64,000 bases of DNA, taken from NCBI GenBank assembly GCA_900316955.1, contig ONEX01000004.1, positions 1 to 64,000 on the forward strand, read 5' to 3'. Below are positions 9,654 through 18,601 of the stretch, piece after piece. The stretch's first letter is position 1; every line of letters starts with the position of its first letter. The notes beneath the pieces are model-generated. The model searched no databases, was not told the DNA's origin, and saw only the letters and a program-made list of their open reading frames with translations. The position numbers and the translations under genes were made by a program. This DNA is from an uncultured Bacteroidales bacterium. GTDB lineage: Bacteria; Bacteroidota; Bacteroidia; Bacteroidales; UBA932.

Positions 9654-10583
9654 TTGGCACAGAATAAAGGCAAATACATCCTCACGCACCGGCTGCTGAA
9701 GACGCTTGGCGTCCTGGCGGGCGGGGCGGTGTTGTTCGTGCTGTACATGGCGCTCAGCGTGTGGGTGTTCGGGATGGACCTGCCCAAGACGGCGGTCCTG
9801 CGGCGGCAGAATGCCGATTGGCAGAGCCGGCTGGAACAGATGGGCGCGCGGCTGGACCGCGACGAGGAGGTGATGTCCCTGCTGGAAGTGCGGGACGACC
9901 GCATCTACCGGTCGGTGTACGGCGAGGACGAGATTCCGGCGGCCGTGCGGAACGCGGGCATCGGCGGGAACAACCGCTATCCGGCGCTCGCGGCGCTGGA
10001 CCGCGGCCATATCCTGCGCCGGACGGCCCTGCGGCTGGACCGCCTGGAAAAGCGGGCCTACGTGCAGTCCAAGTCCTATGACGACATCATCGCCCTGGCG
10101 CAGGTGGCCGGCGACAAGGCCGCCCATATCCCCGCGATCCCGCCCATGAGCACCGCGCCGGGCTCTTTCCACCTGTCCAGCCCCTTCGGCTACCGCAGCG
10201 ACCCGATTACGGGCGCGAGCAAGATGCATACGGGCATGGACTTCTCCTGCGACCCGGGCAATCCCGTCTATGCGACGGGGGACGGCACGGTGATCCTGGT
10301 GGAGAGCGATTTCTACGGCTATGGCAACCACATCGAGGTGGACCACGGCTTCGGCTATGTGTCGCGGTATTCGCACTTGGCCGACATGTACGCCTACGTG
10401 GGCCAGAAGGTCCGCCGCGGCGACTGCATCGCCCTGAGCGGGCGGTCGGGCCGCGTCACGGGCCCGCACCTGCATTACGAGATCCTGTACCGGAACGACT
10501 TCGTGAACCCGTCCGCGTACATGGACCTGGACATCTTACCCGAGGACTATGAGGCCATGGTCCGCAAACCTGCCGGCCGATGA
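9654..10583 (+). CDS. M23 family metallopeptidase, membrane-anchored
   Basis: A 309-aa LytM-type endopeptidase acting on peptidoglycan cross-links or regulating amidases. An N-terminal anchor (LLKTLGVLAGGAVLFVLYMAL) follows a short basic stretch; the linker (about 45-150) is helical. The C-terminal LytM domain has the zinc ligands in SKMHTGMDFSC (HxxxD) and GPHLHYEILY (HxH). The start is a TTG: no ATG lies before the membrane segment and the -7 box is 22 bases upstream. Stop and next start overlap (ATGA). Two paralogues side by side suggest a heteromeric envelope complex, which is inference. Confidence 0.85.
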   Translation: MAQNKGKYILTHRLLKTLGVLAGGAVLFVLYMALSVWVFGMDLPKTAVLRRQNADWQSRLEQMGARLDRDEEVMSLLEVRDDRIYRSVYGEDEIPAAVRNAGIGGNNRYPALAALDRGHILRRTALRLDRLEKRAYVQSKSYDDIIALAQVAGDKAAHIPAIPPMSTAPGSFHLSSPFGYRSDPITGASKMHTGMDFSCDPGNPVYATGDGTVILVESDFYGYGNHIEVDHGFGYVSRYSHLADMYAYVGQKVRRGDCIALSGRSGRVTGPHLHYEILYRNDFVNPSAYMDLDILPEDYEAMVRKPAGR

Positions 10584-11497
10584 AGACGAAGGGACAGATG
10601 ACCGCGGCCCGCAGGCGGGTCGGAAAGGCCCTGCGCCTCCTGGCGGCGACGGTGACGTCCGCCATCGGGTTCTACGTGCTGTTCTCCCTCCTGTTCTCCA
10701 CGGAGGAAGAGAAGCGGCTCCAGCAGGAGAATGACCTGTATGCGACTTATTACCAGGAACTTCGGGAGAAGGAACGCCTGGTCACCGACGTGGTGGAAGG
10801 CCTGGAGGTGCGGGACGACGCCCTGTACCGCCGGATCTTCGAGACGGAGGCCCCTTCGGTGGACGCCGTCACCGCGGCGGACATGATCAGCGTGAGCGAC
10901 TCCCTGTCCGAGAGCTTCTACCTGTCGTATTCCGCCTCCAAGAGCGAGAGCCTCCGGATGATGGCGCAGAACGTGGAGGAGAACTTCCTGGAAATCTACC
11001 GCCTGATGGCGGCCCGGAAGGACAGCATCCCGCCGCTCACGATGCCGATCGAAGGGATGTCCTACGTCCAGACCGGCGCGTCCGTGGGCCTCAAGCACAA
11101 TCCGCTGTACAAGGTGGACATCCAGCACGGCGGGATCGACCTGATCGCCCCGCAGGGGACGCCGGTCCATGCTTCCGCCGACGGCGTCGTCCGCAGCGTG
11201 ACCCGCTCCAACAAGGGCCTCGGCAACATCGTGGAAATCGACCATAAGAACGGATACACCACGCGGTACGCCCTCCTCGGGGACATCGGCGTCCCGCAGG
11301 GACGGAGCGTCAAGCGGGGGCAGAAAATCGGCACCGTGGGCATTTCTTCGACCACTTTCGCGCCGCACCTGCACTACGAGGTGCTTCGGGGCGGGAAGGT
11401 GCTGGACCCGGTGCATTTCCTGTTCGCTTCCGTGGACCCGGACGAGTACGCGAAGATGCTGTACATGTCCGTGAGCACCCGGCAGTCGATGGATTGA
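10580..11497 (+). CDS. M23 family metallopeptidase, second paralogue
   Basis: A 305-aa paralogue of the preceding gene, overlapping it by four bases (ATGA). A membrane anchor at about residues 24-42 (VTSAIGFYVLFSLLF) is followed by a coiled-coil linker (EEEKRLQQENDLYATYYQEL) and a LytM domain. HGGIDLIAP retains the first-His/Asp pair and APHLHYEVL the HxH motif, so zinc binding is plausible. Translational coupling with the first paralogue implies matched amounts. Confidence 0.85.
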   Translation: MKTKGQMTAARRRVGKALRLLAATVTSAIGFYVLFSLLFSTEEEKRLQQENDLYATYYQELREKERLVTDVVEGLEVRDDALYRRIFETEAPSVDAVTAADMISVSDSLSESFYLSYSASKSESLRMMAQNVEENFLEIYRLMAARKDSIPPLTMPIEGMSYVQTGASVGLKHNPLYKVDIQHGGIDLIAPQGTPVHASADGVVRSVTRSNKGLGNIVEIDHKNGYTTRYALLGDIGVPQGRSVKRGQKIGTVGISSTTFAPHLHYEVLRGGKVLDPVHFLFASVDPDEYAKMLYMSVSTRQSMD

Positions 11498-11506
11498 TTT
11501 TTTTAT

Positions 11507-11514
11507 TATATTTG
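11507..11514 (+). promoter_or_regulatory. -7 box (TATATTTG) for the MerR-type regulator
   Basis: TATATTTG 23 bases upstream of the ATG at 11537, in a short A+T-rich gap after the second M23 gene. No well-spaced -33 TTG is evident. Confidence 0.5.
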
Positions 11515-11536
11515 TAGGAATAAGATTCCCAACACC

Positions 11537-11854
11537 ATGGCCAAGCTGTTATACACGATGGGCGAAGTGGCCGAACGGCTCGGGGAGAGCACGTCGGCTG
11601 TCCGCTACTGGAGCAACTATTTCGAGAGATTCATCAAGCCGTCCCGCAATGCGAAGGGGAACCGCCTTTTCCATCCGGAGGACGTGGAAACCCTCGAACA
11701 GGTCCAGTTCCTCGTGAAGAAGCAGGGGATGACCCTGGACGGCGCCATGGCCCGCCTCACGGAGGACCGCCGCAGCGTGGAGAAGCGCGTGAAGGCGCTG
11801 AATTCCCTGAAGGAAATCCGGGCCCGCCTGGTGGAAGTGAGGAAGAGCCTATGA
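11537..11854 (+). CDS. MerR family transcriptional regulator
   Basis: A 105-aa MerR-like DNA-binding protein: winged helix (LLYTMGEVAERLGESTSAVRYW) and a following helix (NRLFHPEDVETLEQVQFLV). It lacks the long effector-binding C-terminus, as is normal for the small MerR proteins of Bacteroidetes that sit beside M23 peptidases. It overlaps the Nif3 gene by four bases, so the two are one transcription unit. Confidence 0.85.
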   Translation: MAKLLYTMGEVAERLGESTSAVRYWSNYFERFIKPSRNAKGNRLFHPEDVETLEQVQFLVKKQGMTLDGAMARLTEDRRSVEKRVKALNSLKEIRARLVEVRKSL

Positions 11855-12624
11855 AGGTAAAGGACATCGTAGAAGCCCTCGAGCAGTTCGCGCCGCTGTC
11901 CATCCAGGAAGGATGGGACAACAGCGGCCTGTGCATCGGCGCGCCCGCGGATGAGGTCCATGGCGTCCTCCTCGGCTTCGACTGCACGCCGGAGCTCATC
12001 GACGAGGCCGTCGAGAAGGGCTGTGACATGGTCGTCACCCATCATCCGCTGATTTTCCATGGCTTGAAGCGCATCCAGGGCGGGGATCCCGTCACCGACG
12101 CGGTGATCAAGGCCGTCCGCGCGGGCGTCGCGGTTTACGCCGCACACACCACCGCGGACAAGGTGATCGCCGGGGTGAGCGGGGCGATGGCCCGCCGCCT
12201 GGGTCTTTCGGATATCGCCCTCATGGAGGACGAAGGCGGCTACGGCCTCGGCGCCGTGGGCACGCTCCCGCATCCGATGACGGGGGAGGAGGCCATCGCC
12301 TATGTCAAGGAAAAGTTCGGCCTGAAGGTCGTCCGCGCCTCGAAACCCGTCGCCCGGGTGGAGAAGGTGGCGATGTGCGGCGGGGCCGGCGGATCGGAGA
12401 TCGGCGCGGCCCGCGCCACGGGCGCCCAGCTGTACATCTCGGGCGACATCTCCTACCACAATTTCTTCACGCCGGAAGGCTTCATGGTGCTGGATATCGG
12501 CCACTTCGAGAGCGAAGTGGACATCGTGGAGATATTATGTAAGGTTATCCGCGAAAAATTTCCTACCTTTGCAGTTCGCATCAGCGACAACCTCGGACGG
12601 AGCAATCCGGTCCGATACTATTGA
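11851..12624 (+). CDS. Nif3-like dinuclear metal-centre hexameric protein
   Basis: A 257-aa Nif3/YbgI family protein. Metal-binding and signature segments are WDNSGLCIG, VVTHHPLIF, YAAHTTADKV and the C-terminal LDIGHFESE. Family members bind two metal ions; some are annotated as GTP cyclohydrolase I type 2, but the biochemical role is unsettled. It is coupled to the upstream merR gene (4-base overlap). Length is that of the short form without the PII-like insertion. Confidence 0.9.
   Translation: MKVKDIVEALEQFAPLSIQEGWDNSGLCIGAPADEVHGVLLGFDCTPELIDEAVEKGCDMVVTHHPLIFHGLKRIQGGDPVTDAVIKAVRAGVAVYAAHTTADKVIAGVSGAMARRLGLSDIALMEDEGGYGLGAVGTLPHPMTGEEAIAYVKEKFGLKVVRASKPVARVEKVAMCGGAGGSEIGAARATGAQLYISGDISYHNFFTPEGFMVLDIGHFESEVDIVEILCKVIREKFPTFAVRISDNLGRSNPVRYY
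12564..12571 (+). promoter_or_regulatory. Possible internal -7 box (TACCTTTG)
   Basis: TACCTTTG lies within the last codons of the Nif3 gene, 84 bases before the zinc-ribbon gene. It could give that gene its own promoter, but being inside a coding region it may be chance. Confidence 0.35.
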
Positions 12625-12654
12625 TTACGATAAATCGATTTATACAAGACCCTT

Positions 12655-13470
12655 ATGGCAACCAAGAAAACCGTCAAGAAGGTGGATGCTCCGATCGACC
12701 AGCACGAGACTTTCGTCTCCCTGCAGAAGACTTTCGCCGACTCCGAGATGAGCGTCTCCGAGAAGCTCAAGACCCTGTATGAACTCCAGGCGGCCGACTC
12801 CGAGATGGACAAGATCATCCAGCTCCGCGGCGAACTCCCCGCCGAAGTCGAGCAGCTCGAGAACGAGATCGCCGACCTCAAGGCCCGCTCCGCCCAGCTT
12901 TCCGCCGTCATCGAGCAGCTGAACCGGAACATCGCCGACGCGAAGCTCTCCATCGCCGAGCACGAAAGCACCGTGGAGAAGTACCAGCGCCAGCTCGAGA
13001 CCATCACCAACAGCCGCGAGTACGACTCCCTGAACAAGGAGATCGAGAACCAGGACCTCCTGCGCCAGATCGACGAGAAGAACATCACCGACACCCGTTA
13101 CGAGATTGCCGCCCGCAAGGCCGACCTCGAGGACCTCAAGGACCACATCACCATCCGCACCGAGGACCTGAAGGCCAAGAAGGACGAGCTCGCCGTGATC
13201 GTCGAGTCCACCGCGAAGGAAGAGGCTGTCCTGCAGGAGCGCCGCGACGCCTGCGCCGAGAAGATCGACGCCCGCACGATGAGCGCCTACGAGCGTATCC
13301 GCCAGAGCGTGCACAACCACCTCGCCGTGGTCTCCGTGTACAACGGCAACGCCTGCGGCGGCTGCTTCAACACCATCACCCCGCAGCGCCTGGTGGAGAT
13401 CGCCTCCAACAAGAAGCTCATCATCTGCGAGCACTGCGGCCGCATCATCATCAACCCGGATTTCGAATAG
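12655..13470 (+). CDS. Zinc-ribbon coiled-coil protein (CT398-like)
   Basis: A 271-aa protein with a long coiled coil (about residues 30-215; for example VEQLENEIADLKARSAQLSA) and a C-terminal C4 zinc ribbon: GNACGGCF and IICEHCGRII. This is the plan of the CT398/DUF164 family, whose members have been linked to RNA or export functions but without an agreed role. It lies between Nif3 and DnaB in a housekeeping neighbourhood. Confidence 0.85.
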   Translation: MATKKTVKKVDAPIDQHETFVSLQKTFADSEMSVSEKLKTLYELQAADSEMDKIIQLRGELPAEVEQLENEIADLKARSAQLSAVIEQLNRNIADAKLSIAEHESTVEKYQRQLETITNSREYDSLNKEIENQDLLRQIDEKNITDTRYEIAARKADLEDLKDHITIRTEDLKAKKDELAVIVESTAKEEAVLQERRDACAEKIDARTMSAYERIRQSVHNHLAVVSVYNGNACGGCFNTITPQRLVEIASNKKLIICEHCGRIIINPDFE

Positions 13471-13482
13471 TCCCTCTGCCCC

Positions 13483-14964
13483 ATGCCTGAGTATTCCCGG
13501 AAAAAGAAAGATCAGGCAGTCAATCTGGAGACCCTGATGGGGAACAAGCCCCCGCAGGCCCTGGATGTAGAAGCGGCTGTCCTGGGAGCGATGCTCGTGG
13601 AACCGTCGACCATCGACGAGTCCATGGAGGAGCTCACTGCGTCCTGCTTCTACGATCCCAAGCACCGGATGATCTTCGAGGCGATGTCCGCGCTCGTGAA
13701 CGAGCACGTGGCCATCGACCTCATCTCCGTGTCCGAGAAGCTCCGCACCCTGGGGAACCTGGAGGCGGTGGGCGGTCCCGTCGTGCTGGCGGACCTCTCG
13801 CAGAACATCGGCGCGGCGGCCCACATCGAGTACTACCTCAAGATCCTCAAGCAGAAGACCATCCAGCGCGACCTGATCACGGCCTCCTACGAGATCCTCA
13901 AGGAGTCGTTCGACGAGACGGTCATCGTGGACAACCTCATCGACGACGCGCAGACGAAAGTCTTCCAGGCCATCCAGACCAACGACAAGCACGACGTCAA
14001 GGACATCGGCTCCATCATCAACTCGGTGATGGACAACCTGCAGGAACTGCAGAACATCACGGGTCCTTCCGGCGTCCCCAGCGGCTATCCTTCCATCGAC
14101 CGGGTCACCCAGGGCTGGCAGAAGTCGGACCTCATCATCCTGGCGGCCCGTCCGTCCGTGGGTAAGACGGCCTTCGCCCTGAACATCGCCCGCAACGCGG
14201 CGGTGGACCACAACATGCCGGTGGCCGTGTTCTCCCTGGAGATGTCGGCCGACCAGCTGGGCAAGCGTCTGATCACCACCGAATCCGGCCTCTCCGGCGA
14301 GAAGATCCGGGGCGGCGTGAAGCTGGAGCCCTTCGAGTGGGAGCAGCTCGAGTACACCCTCAAGCGCCTGGCGAAGGCGCCGCTGTACATCGACGACACC
14401 CCGGGCATCCCGATCATGGAATTCCGCGCCAAGGCGAAACGCCTCGCCAAGCAGAAGAACGTGCGCCTGATCGTGGTGGACTACCTCCAGCTGATGCAGG
14501 GCCCGGTGGAGCTCCGCGGTCTCCGCGAGCAGGAAGTCGCCGCCATCTCCCGTACCCTCAAGGCCACGGCCAAGGAACTGAACATCCCGATCATCGCCCT
14601 GTCGCAGCTGTCCCGCGACGTCGTGAAGCGCACCGGCGGCCTCGGCAAGCCGCAGCTGAGCGACCTCCGCGAGTCCGGCTCCATCGAACAGGACGCCGAC
14701 ATGGTCATTTTCATCCACCGTCCGGAGTTCACCGGCATGTCCGAGGACCCGGCCGACAAGGAAAAGGCATGGATTGTGATAGCAAAGCACAGAAACGGCG
14801 AAGTATGCGACATCGAGATGAAATACAAGTCCGGGCAGGTCAAGTTCGTGGAACCCGACCAGTCGCTGGACATCCAGGCGCAGCGCCCCTATGTGAGCGC
14901 GGCCAGCGAACCCGTGAAGACGGACGACGGCTACAGCTTCGAAGACGCCAACCAACCCTTCTGA
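13483..14964 (+). CDS. dnaB: Replicative DNA helicase DnaB
   Basis: A 493-aa hexameric helicase that unwinds the replication fork. The N-terminal domain begins at about residue 20 (PPQALDVEAAVLGAMLVEP). The RecA-like motor has a Walker A (ARPSVGKTAFAL), Walker B (IVVDYLQLM), the DnaB motif QEVAAISRTLKATAKEL and the arginine-finger region SLRESGSIEQDADMV-like. Full length, no intein. Its stop overlaps the start of the following gene by one base. Confidence 0.96.
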   Translation: MPEYSRKKKDQAVNLETLMGNKPPQALDVEAAVLGAMLVEPSTIDESMEELTASCFYDPKHRMIFEAMSALVNEHVAIDLISVSEKLRTLGNLEAVGGPVVLADLSQNIGAAAHIEYYLKILKQKTIQRDLITASYEILKESFDETVIVDNLIDDAQTKVFQAIQTNDKHDVKDIGSIINSVMDNLQELQNITGPSGVPSGYPSIDRVTQGWQKSDLIILAARPSVGKTAFALNIARNAAVDHNMPVAVFSLEMSADQLGKRLITTESGLSGEKIRGGVKLEPFEWEQLEYTLKRLAKAPLYIDDTPGIPIMEFRAKAKRLAKQKNVRLIVVDYLQLMQGPVELRGLREQEVAAISRTLKATAKELNIPIIALSQLSRDVVKRTGGLGKPQLSDLRESGSIEQDADMVIFIHRPEFTGMSEDPADKEKAWIVIAKHRNGEVCDIEMKYKSGQVKFVEPDQSLDIQAQRPYVSAASEPVKTDDGYSFEDANQPF

Positions 14965-15818
14965 TGATGAAAAACCTCCGCATATTCCTCCTCTCCGCCC
15001 TCCTGCTGGGGGCCGGGACCGCCGCATTCGCGCAGAATGCCCGGTGCCTCCCCGCCCGCACCGACGGAGTGGACCCGTACAAGGCCGGTGAGAAGATCGT
15101 CTTCAACGTCTCCTACAACTGGCATGCGGTCCAGACCGACGTGGCGAAGGCCAACCTCACGGCCGACCAGACGACCCTGAACGGGGAGAAGGTCTGGCAC
15201 ACGGCCCTGACGATGAAGACGGCCCCGTTCTTCGACGTGTTCTTCAAGATCCGGGAGAGCTTCGAATCCTGGTTCGGCCTGAAGGGCGTCGAGCCCCGCC
15301 GTTTCCTCCGCGAGACGCGGGAAGGGGACTACCACTGCATCAACGACTACCGGTACGACCACCCGGCGAAGACGATCCATGCCCACCTGGAGTACTGGGA
15401 CAAGGAAAAGGTCGACATGGACATTTCCTTCGGGGACTGCACCTACGACGTCACCTCCCTGTTCTACTACGCCCGCCGGATGGATTTCGAGAACCTCAAG
15501 CCCGGGACGGTGTACAGGATTTCCTTCGCCATCGACCGGGAAGTGCAGACGGTGAACCTGACCTACCGCGGCCAGGAGAACAAGTATATCAAGGGCGTCG
15601 GCACCATCGCCACCCGGAAATTCGGGCTCTCGCTCAAGAAGGGCGAGGTGTTCGAGGGGAACGAGGATGCGATCCTGTGGTTCTCGGACGATGACAACCG
15701 CCTCCCTGTCGCGTTCATGGCGCCCCTCAAGGTAGGCGCGATGAACGGCCGGCTCGCCTCCTACGAGGGGCTGGCCCATGACTTTACCGCCCTCATTTCC
15801 ACCAAACGCGTCAAATGA
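14964..15818 (+). CDS. DUF3108 domain exported protein
   Basis: A 284-aa periplasmic protein with signal peptide MMKNLRIFLLSALLLGAGTA(AFAQ). The following beta-rich body (YKAGEKIVFNVSYNWHAVQ, FFDVFFKIRESFESWF) fits DUF3108, a lipocalin-like family common next to housekeeping genes in Bacteroidetes. Its start ATG overlaps the dnaB stop, and its own stop overlaps the RseC start (ATGA). Function not known. Confidence 0.8.
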   Translation: MMKNLRIFLLSALLLGAGTAAFAQNARCLPARTDGVDPYKAGEKIVFNVSYNWHAVQTDVAKANLTADQTTLNGEKVWHTALTMKTAPFFDVFFKIRESFESWFGLKGVEPRRFLRETREGDYHCINDYRYDHPAKTIHAHLEYWDKEKVDMDISFGDCTYDVTSLFYYARRMDFENLKPGTVYRISFAIDREVQTVNLTYRGQENKYIKGVGTIATRKFGLSLKKGEVFEGNEDAILWFSDDDNRLPVAFMAPLKVGAMNGRLASYEGLAHDFTALISTKRVK

Positions 15819-16228
15819 AAGAACAAGTGATGCATACCGGTCAGGTCGTGGCGATGACCCCGCAGACGACGACGGTTCGGATCGTCTCGCATTCAGCCTG
15901 CTCGGAGTGTCACGCCGCCGGCCTCTGCGGTCTTTCCGAATACACCGAAAAAGCCATTGAAGTGCCCACCAGCCCCTCCGCCACCTACGGCGTCGGGGAC
16001 GAGGTGAACGTGGTGCTGAAGGCGTCCATGGGCTTCAAGGCCGTCTGGCTCGCCTATTTCCTCCCGCTGGTCGTCCTGCTGGCCGTCGCGCTCGGGCTCA
16101 TCGCCCTGGGCGTGGGCGAAGTCGCGGCCGGCCTCGCGGGCGTCGGCGCCGTGGCGCTCTACTACGGGGTCCTGTGGCTCCTGCGGGACCGGCTCCGGAA
16201 CGAATACATTTTTACGATCCAACCATAA
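15815..16228 (+). CDS. RseC/SoxR-reducing-system family protein
   Basis: A 137-aa RseC_MucC-family membrane protein. The N-terminal part has the cysteine pattern CSECHAAGLCGLSEYTEK, followed by a small beta domain and two membrane helices (VWLAYFLPLVVLLAVALGLI; VAAGLAGVGAVALYYGVLWL). Such proteins occur just upstream of rnf operons in many bacteria and are thought to help assembly or redox-sensing by the complex. It lies 18 bases ahead of rnfB. Confidence 0.88.
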   Translation: MKEQVMHTGQVVAMTPQTTTVRIVSHSACSECHAAGLCGLSEYTEKAIEVPTSPSATYGVGDEVNVVLKASMGFKAVWLAYFLPLVVLLAVALGLIALGVGEVAAGLAGVGAVALYYGVLWLLRDRLRNEYIFTIQP

Positions 16229-16246
16229 ACTTTTAACCAAACTTAT

Positions 16247-17206
16247 ATGACCAACACTGTCATCTGGACCATAGCGATCATCACGGTGCTCGGCCTGTTG
16301 CTTGCGCTCGTCCTCTACCTGGTGGCGAAGAAGTTCAAGGTGGAGGAGGATCCCCGCATCGACGAGGTGGAGAAAGTGATGCCCGGCGCGAACTGCGGCG
16401 GCTGCGGCTTCGCCGGCTGCCGCGCGTTCTCCGAGGCGGCGGTCAACTCCCCGGACCTGGAAGGCATCTTCTGCCCGGTGGGCGGCAACGACGTCATGGC
16501 AAAGGTCGCGTCCATCCTCGGATTCGAGGTGAAGGCCAAGGCGCCCCAGGTGGCCGTCGTCCGTTGCAACGGGACCTGCGAGGCCCGTCCGCGCGTGAAC
16601 GAGTACGACGGATTCGCTACCTGCGCCGTGAAGGCCGCCCTCTACACGGGCGACACCGCCTGCGCCTACGGCTGCCTGGGTTGCGGCGACTGCGTCGCGG
16701 CCTGCCAGTTCGGCGCGCTCTCCATGGATCCCGCCACCGGTCTCCCCGTCGTGGACGAGGAAAAGTGCACCGCCTGCGGCGCCTGCGTGAAGGCTTGCCC
16801 GAAGCGGATCATCGAACTGCGCCCGAAGGGCCCGCGCGGCATGCGCGAGGTCGTTTCCTGCATGAACAAGGACAAGGGGCCCGTCGCGAAGAAGGCCTGC
16901 GCCAATGCCTGCATCGGCTGCGGCCTCTGCGAGAAGACCTGCACCCACGCGGCCATCACCGTGGAGGTGAACCTTGCCTACATTGACCCGGACAAGTGCA
17001 AGCTTTGCCGGGAATGCGAGGCAGTCTGCCCGACCGGCGCCATCCACGGGGTGAATTTCCCGAAGCCCCTGGACAAGGACGCCGTGAAGGCCCGGATCGC
17101 CGAAAGGAAGAAGAAAGCGGCGGAAGCCGCAAAGGCCGCCGCGGAAGCCAAGGCCGCGGAAGCCGCATTGATCGCAGAAGCTGCGAAGGAGGACGCCCAT
17201 GAGTAA
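16247..17206 (+). CDS. rnfB: Electron transport complex subunit RnfB
   Basis: A 319-aa subunit that accepts electrons from ferredoxin in the Rnf complex. An N-terminal helix (about residues 4-25) anchors it; the [4Fe-4S] motif CGGCGFAGC follows at about 50-58; then come four ferredoxin-type segments: CLGCGDCVAACQFG, CTACGACVKACP, CIGCGLCEKTCTH and CKLCRECEAVCPTG. The tail is Ala/Lys/Glu-rich. This is the long RnfB form of Bacteroidetes. Overlaps rnfC by 8 bases. Confidence 0.95.
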   Translation: MTNTVIWTIAIITVLGLLLALVLYLVAKKFKVEEDPRIDEVEKVMPGANCGGCGFAGCRAFSEAAVNSPDLEGIFCPVGGNDVMAKVASILGFEVKAKAPQVAVVRCNGTCEARPRVNEYDGFATCAVKAALYTGDTACAYGCLGCGDCVAACQFGALSMDPATGLPVVDEEKCTACGACVKACPKRIIELRPKGPRGMREVVSCMNKDKGPVAKKACANACIGCGLCEKTCTHAAITVEVNLAYIDPDKCKLCRECEAVCPTGAIHGVNFPKPLDKDAVKARIAERKKKAAEAAKAAAEAKAAEAALIAEAAKEDAHE

Positions 17207-18572
17207 GCAATCATTCGCCATCGGCGGAGTCCATCCGCACGACAACAAGCTCGCCCGCGACTGCCAGACCCAGGTCCTGCCGCCGGCACCCACGATGTAC
17301 GTTTCCGTCGCCCAGCACCTCGGGGCGCCCGCCCTGCCCGTCGTGGCGGTGGGCGACAAGGTGAAGGTGGGCCAGGTCCTCGCCGGCCCGGGCGGTTTCG
17401 TATCGGCCTATGTCCATTCCCCCGTGTCCGGCACGGTCAAGTCCATCGGTCCCCGTCCGGACCTCGCCGGCCGTCCCGTCACCCACATCGAGATCGCCGT
17501 GGAAGGCGACGAGTGGATGGAGGGCATCGACACGTCGGACCGCCTGATCACCGACATTCCCGTCGACAACACGGCCATCATCGAGCAGATCCACAAGGCC
17601 GGCGTCGTCGGCCTCGGCGGCGCGACGTTCCCGACGCACATCAAGCTCTCGCCGCCTCCGGGCTCCAAGTGCGAGCGCATCATCATCAACGGCTGCGAAT
17701 GCGAGCCGTACCTCACCTCCGACTACCGCGTCCTCCTGGAGAAGGGCGAGCAGGTCGCCGTGGGCGCCGCCATCATCGCCAAGGTGATGGGGAACGTCCC
17801 CTGCACCATCGCCATCGAGGAGAACAAGCCCGAGGCCATCGCCCACATGCGCGAGGTCGTCGCGAAGCTGGGTTACAAGACCATCGAGGTCATGGAACTC
17901 AAGATGCGGTACCCGCAGGGCAGTGAAAAGCAGCTCATCGACGCCGTGATGCACCGCCAGGTGCGTTCCGGCGGCCTGCCGATCTCCGTCGGCGCGGTCG
18001 TCCAGAACGTGGGCACCGCCCTCGCCGTGTACGAGGCCGTGCAGAAGAACAAGCCGCTCATCGACAACACCATCACCGTCACGGGCAAGTGCTTCCCGAA
18101 GCAGGTGAACCTGCAGGTGCGCATCGGCACGCCGTTCAGCTACATCATCGACTCCCTCGGCGGCATGCCGAAGGAGGCGGCGAAGGTCATCAGCGGCGGC
18201 CCGATGATGGGCAAGGCCGTCGCGAACCTCGACGCCACGACGCTCAAGGGCACGAGCGCCCTCCTCTTCCTGACGGAACAGGAGACCCGCCGCGCCCCCG
18301 AGACCGCCTGCATCCGCTGCGGCAAGTGCGCCGACGCGTGCCCGATGGGCCTCGAGCCGTTCCTGCTGCAGAAACTCTCCCGCATCGCCGACACCGAAGC
18401 CCTGGAGGCCAATGCCGCCCAGGACTGCATCGAGTGCGGCTGCTGCCTGTATTCCTGCCCCGCCCACATCCCGCTGCTGGACATCATCCGCACCGGCAAG
18501 GGACGTGCCCTGGGCGCCATCAAGGCCCGCGCCGCGGCCGCCAAGGCCGCTGCGGAAGCCGCGAATAAGTAG
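17199..18572 (+). CDS. rnfC: Electron transport complex subunit RnfC
   Basis: A 457-aa peripheral subunit thought to bind NADH and FMN. The N-terminal barrel-sandwich region opens with GGVHPHDNKL; the flavin/NADH-binding Rossmann part has GLGGATFPTHIKL and IINGCECEPYL; two [4Fe-4S] motifs follow, CIRCGKCADACPMGL and CIECGCCLYSCPAHIP. Starts inside rnfB (8-base overlap). An Ala/Lys-rich tail closes it. Confidence 0.95.
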   Translation: MSKQSFAIGGVHPHDNKLARDCQTQVLPPAPTMYVSVAQHLGAPALPVVAVGDKVKVGQVLAGPGGFVSAYVHSPVSGTVKSIGPRPDLAGRPVTHIEIAVEGDEWMEGIDTSDRLITDIPVDNTAIIEQIHKAGVVGLGGATFPTHIKLSPPPGSKCERIIINGCECEPYLTSDYRVLLEKGEQVAVGAAIIAKVMGNVPCTIAIEENKPEAIAHMREVVAKLGYKTIEVMELKMRYPQGSEKQLIDAVMHRQVRSGGLPISVGAVVQNVGTALAVYEAVQKNKPLIDNTITVTGKCFPKQVNLQVRIGTPFSYIIDSLGGMPKEAAKVISGGPMMGKAVANLDATTLKGTSALLFLTEQETRRAPETACIRCGKCADACPMGLEPFLLQKLSRIADTEALEANAAQDCIECGCCLYSCPAHIPLLDIIRTGKGRALGAIKARAAAAKAAAEAANK

Positions 18573-18601
18573 ATTATTCGGCAAGCTCAAAATGACAAAG
18601 T

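Noticed and set aside
12640-15027. Long open frames opposite dnaB, the zinc-ribbon gene and rnf genes
   Set aside because: They lie antisense to well-supported genes, have biased composition (Asp/Gly/Arg/Leu-rich or His/Arg-rich) and no family similarity; a normal effect of high G+C codon use.
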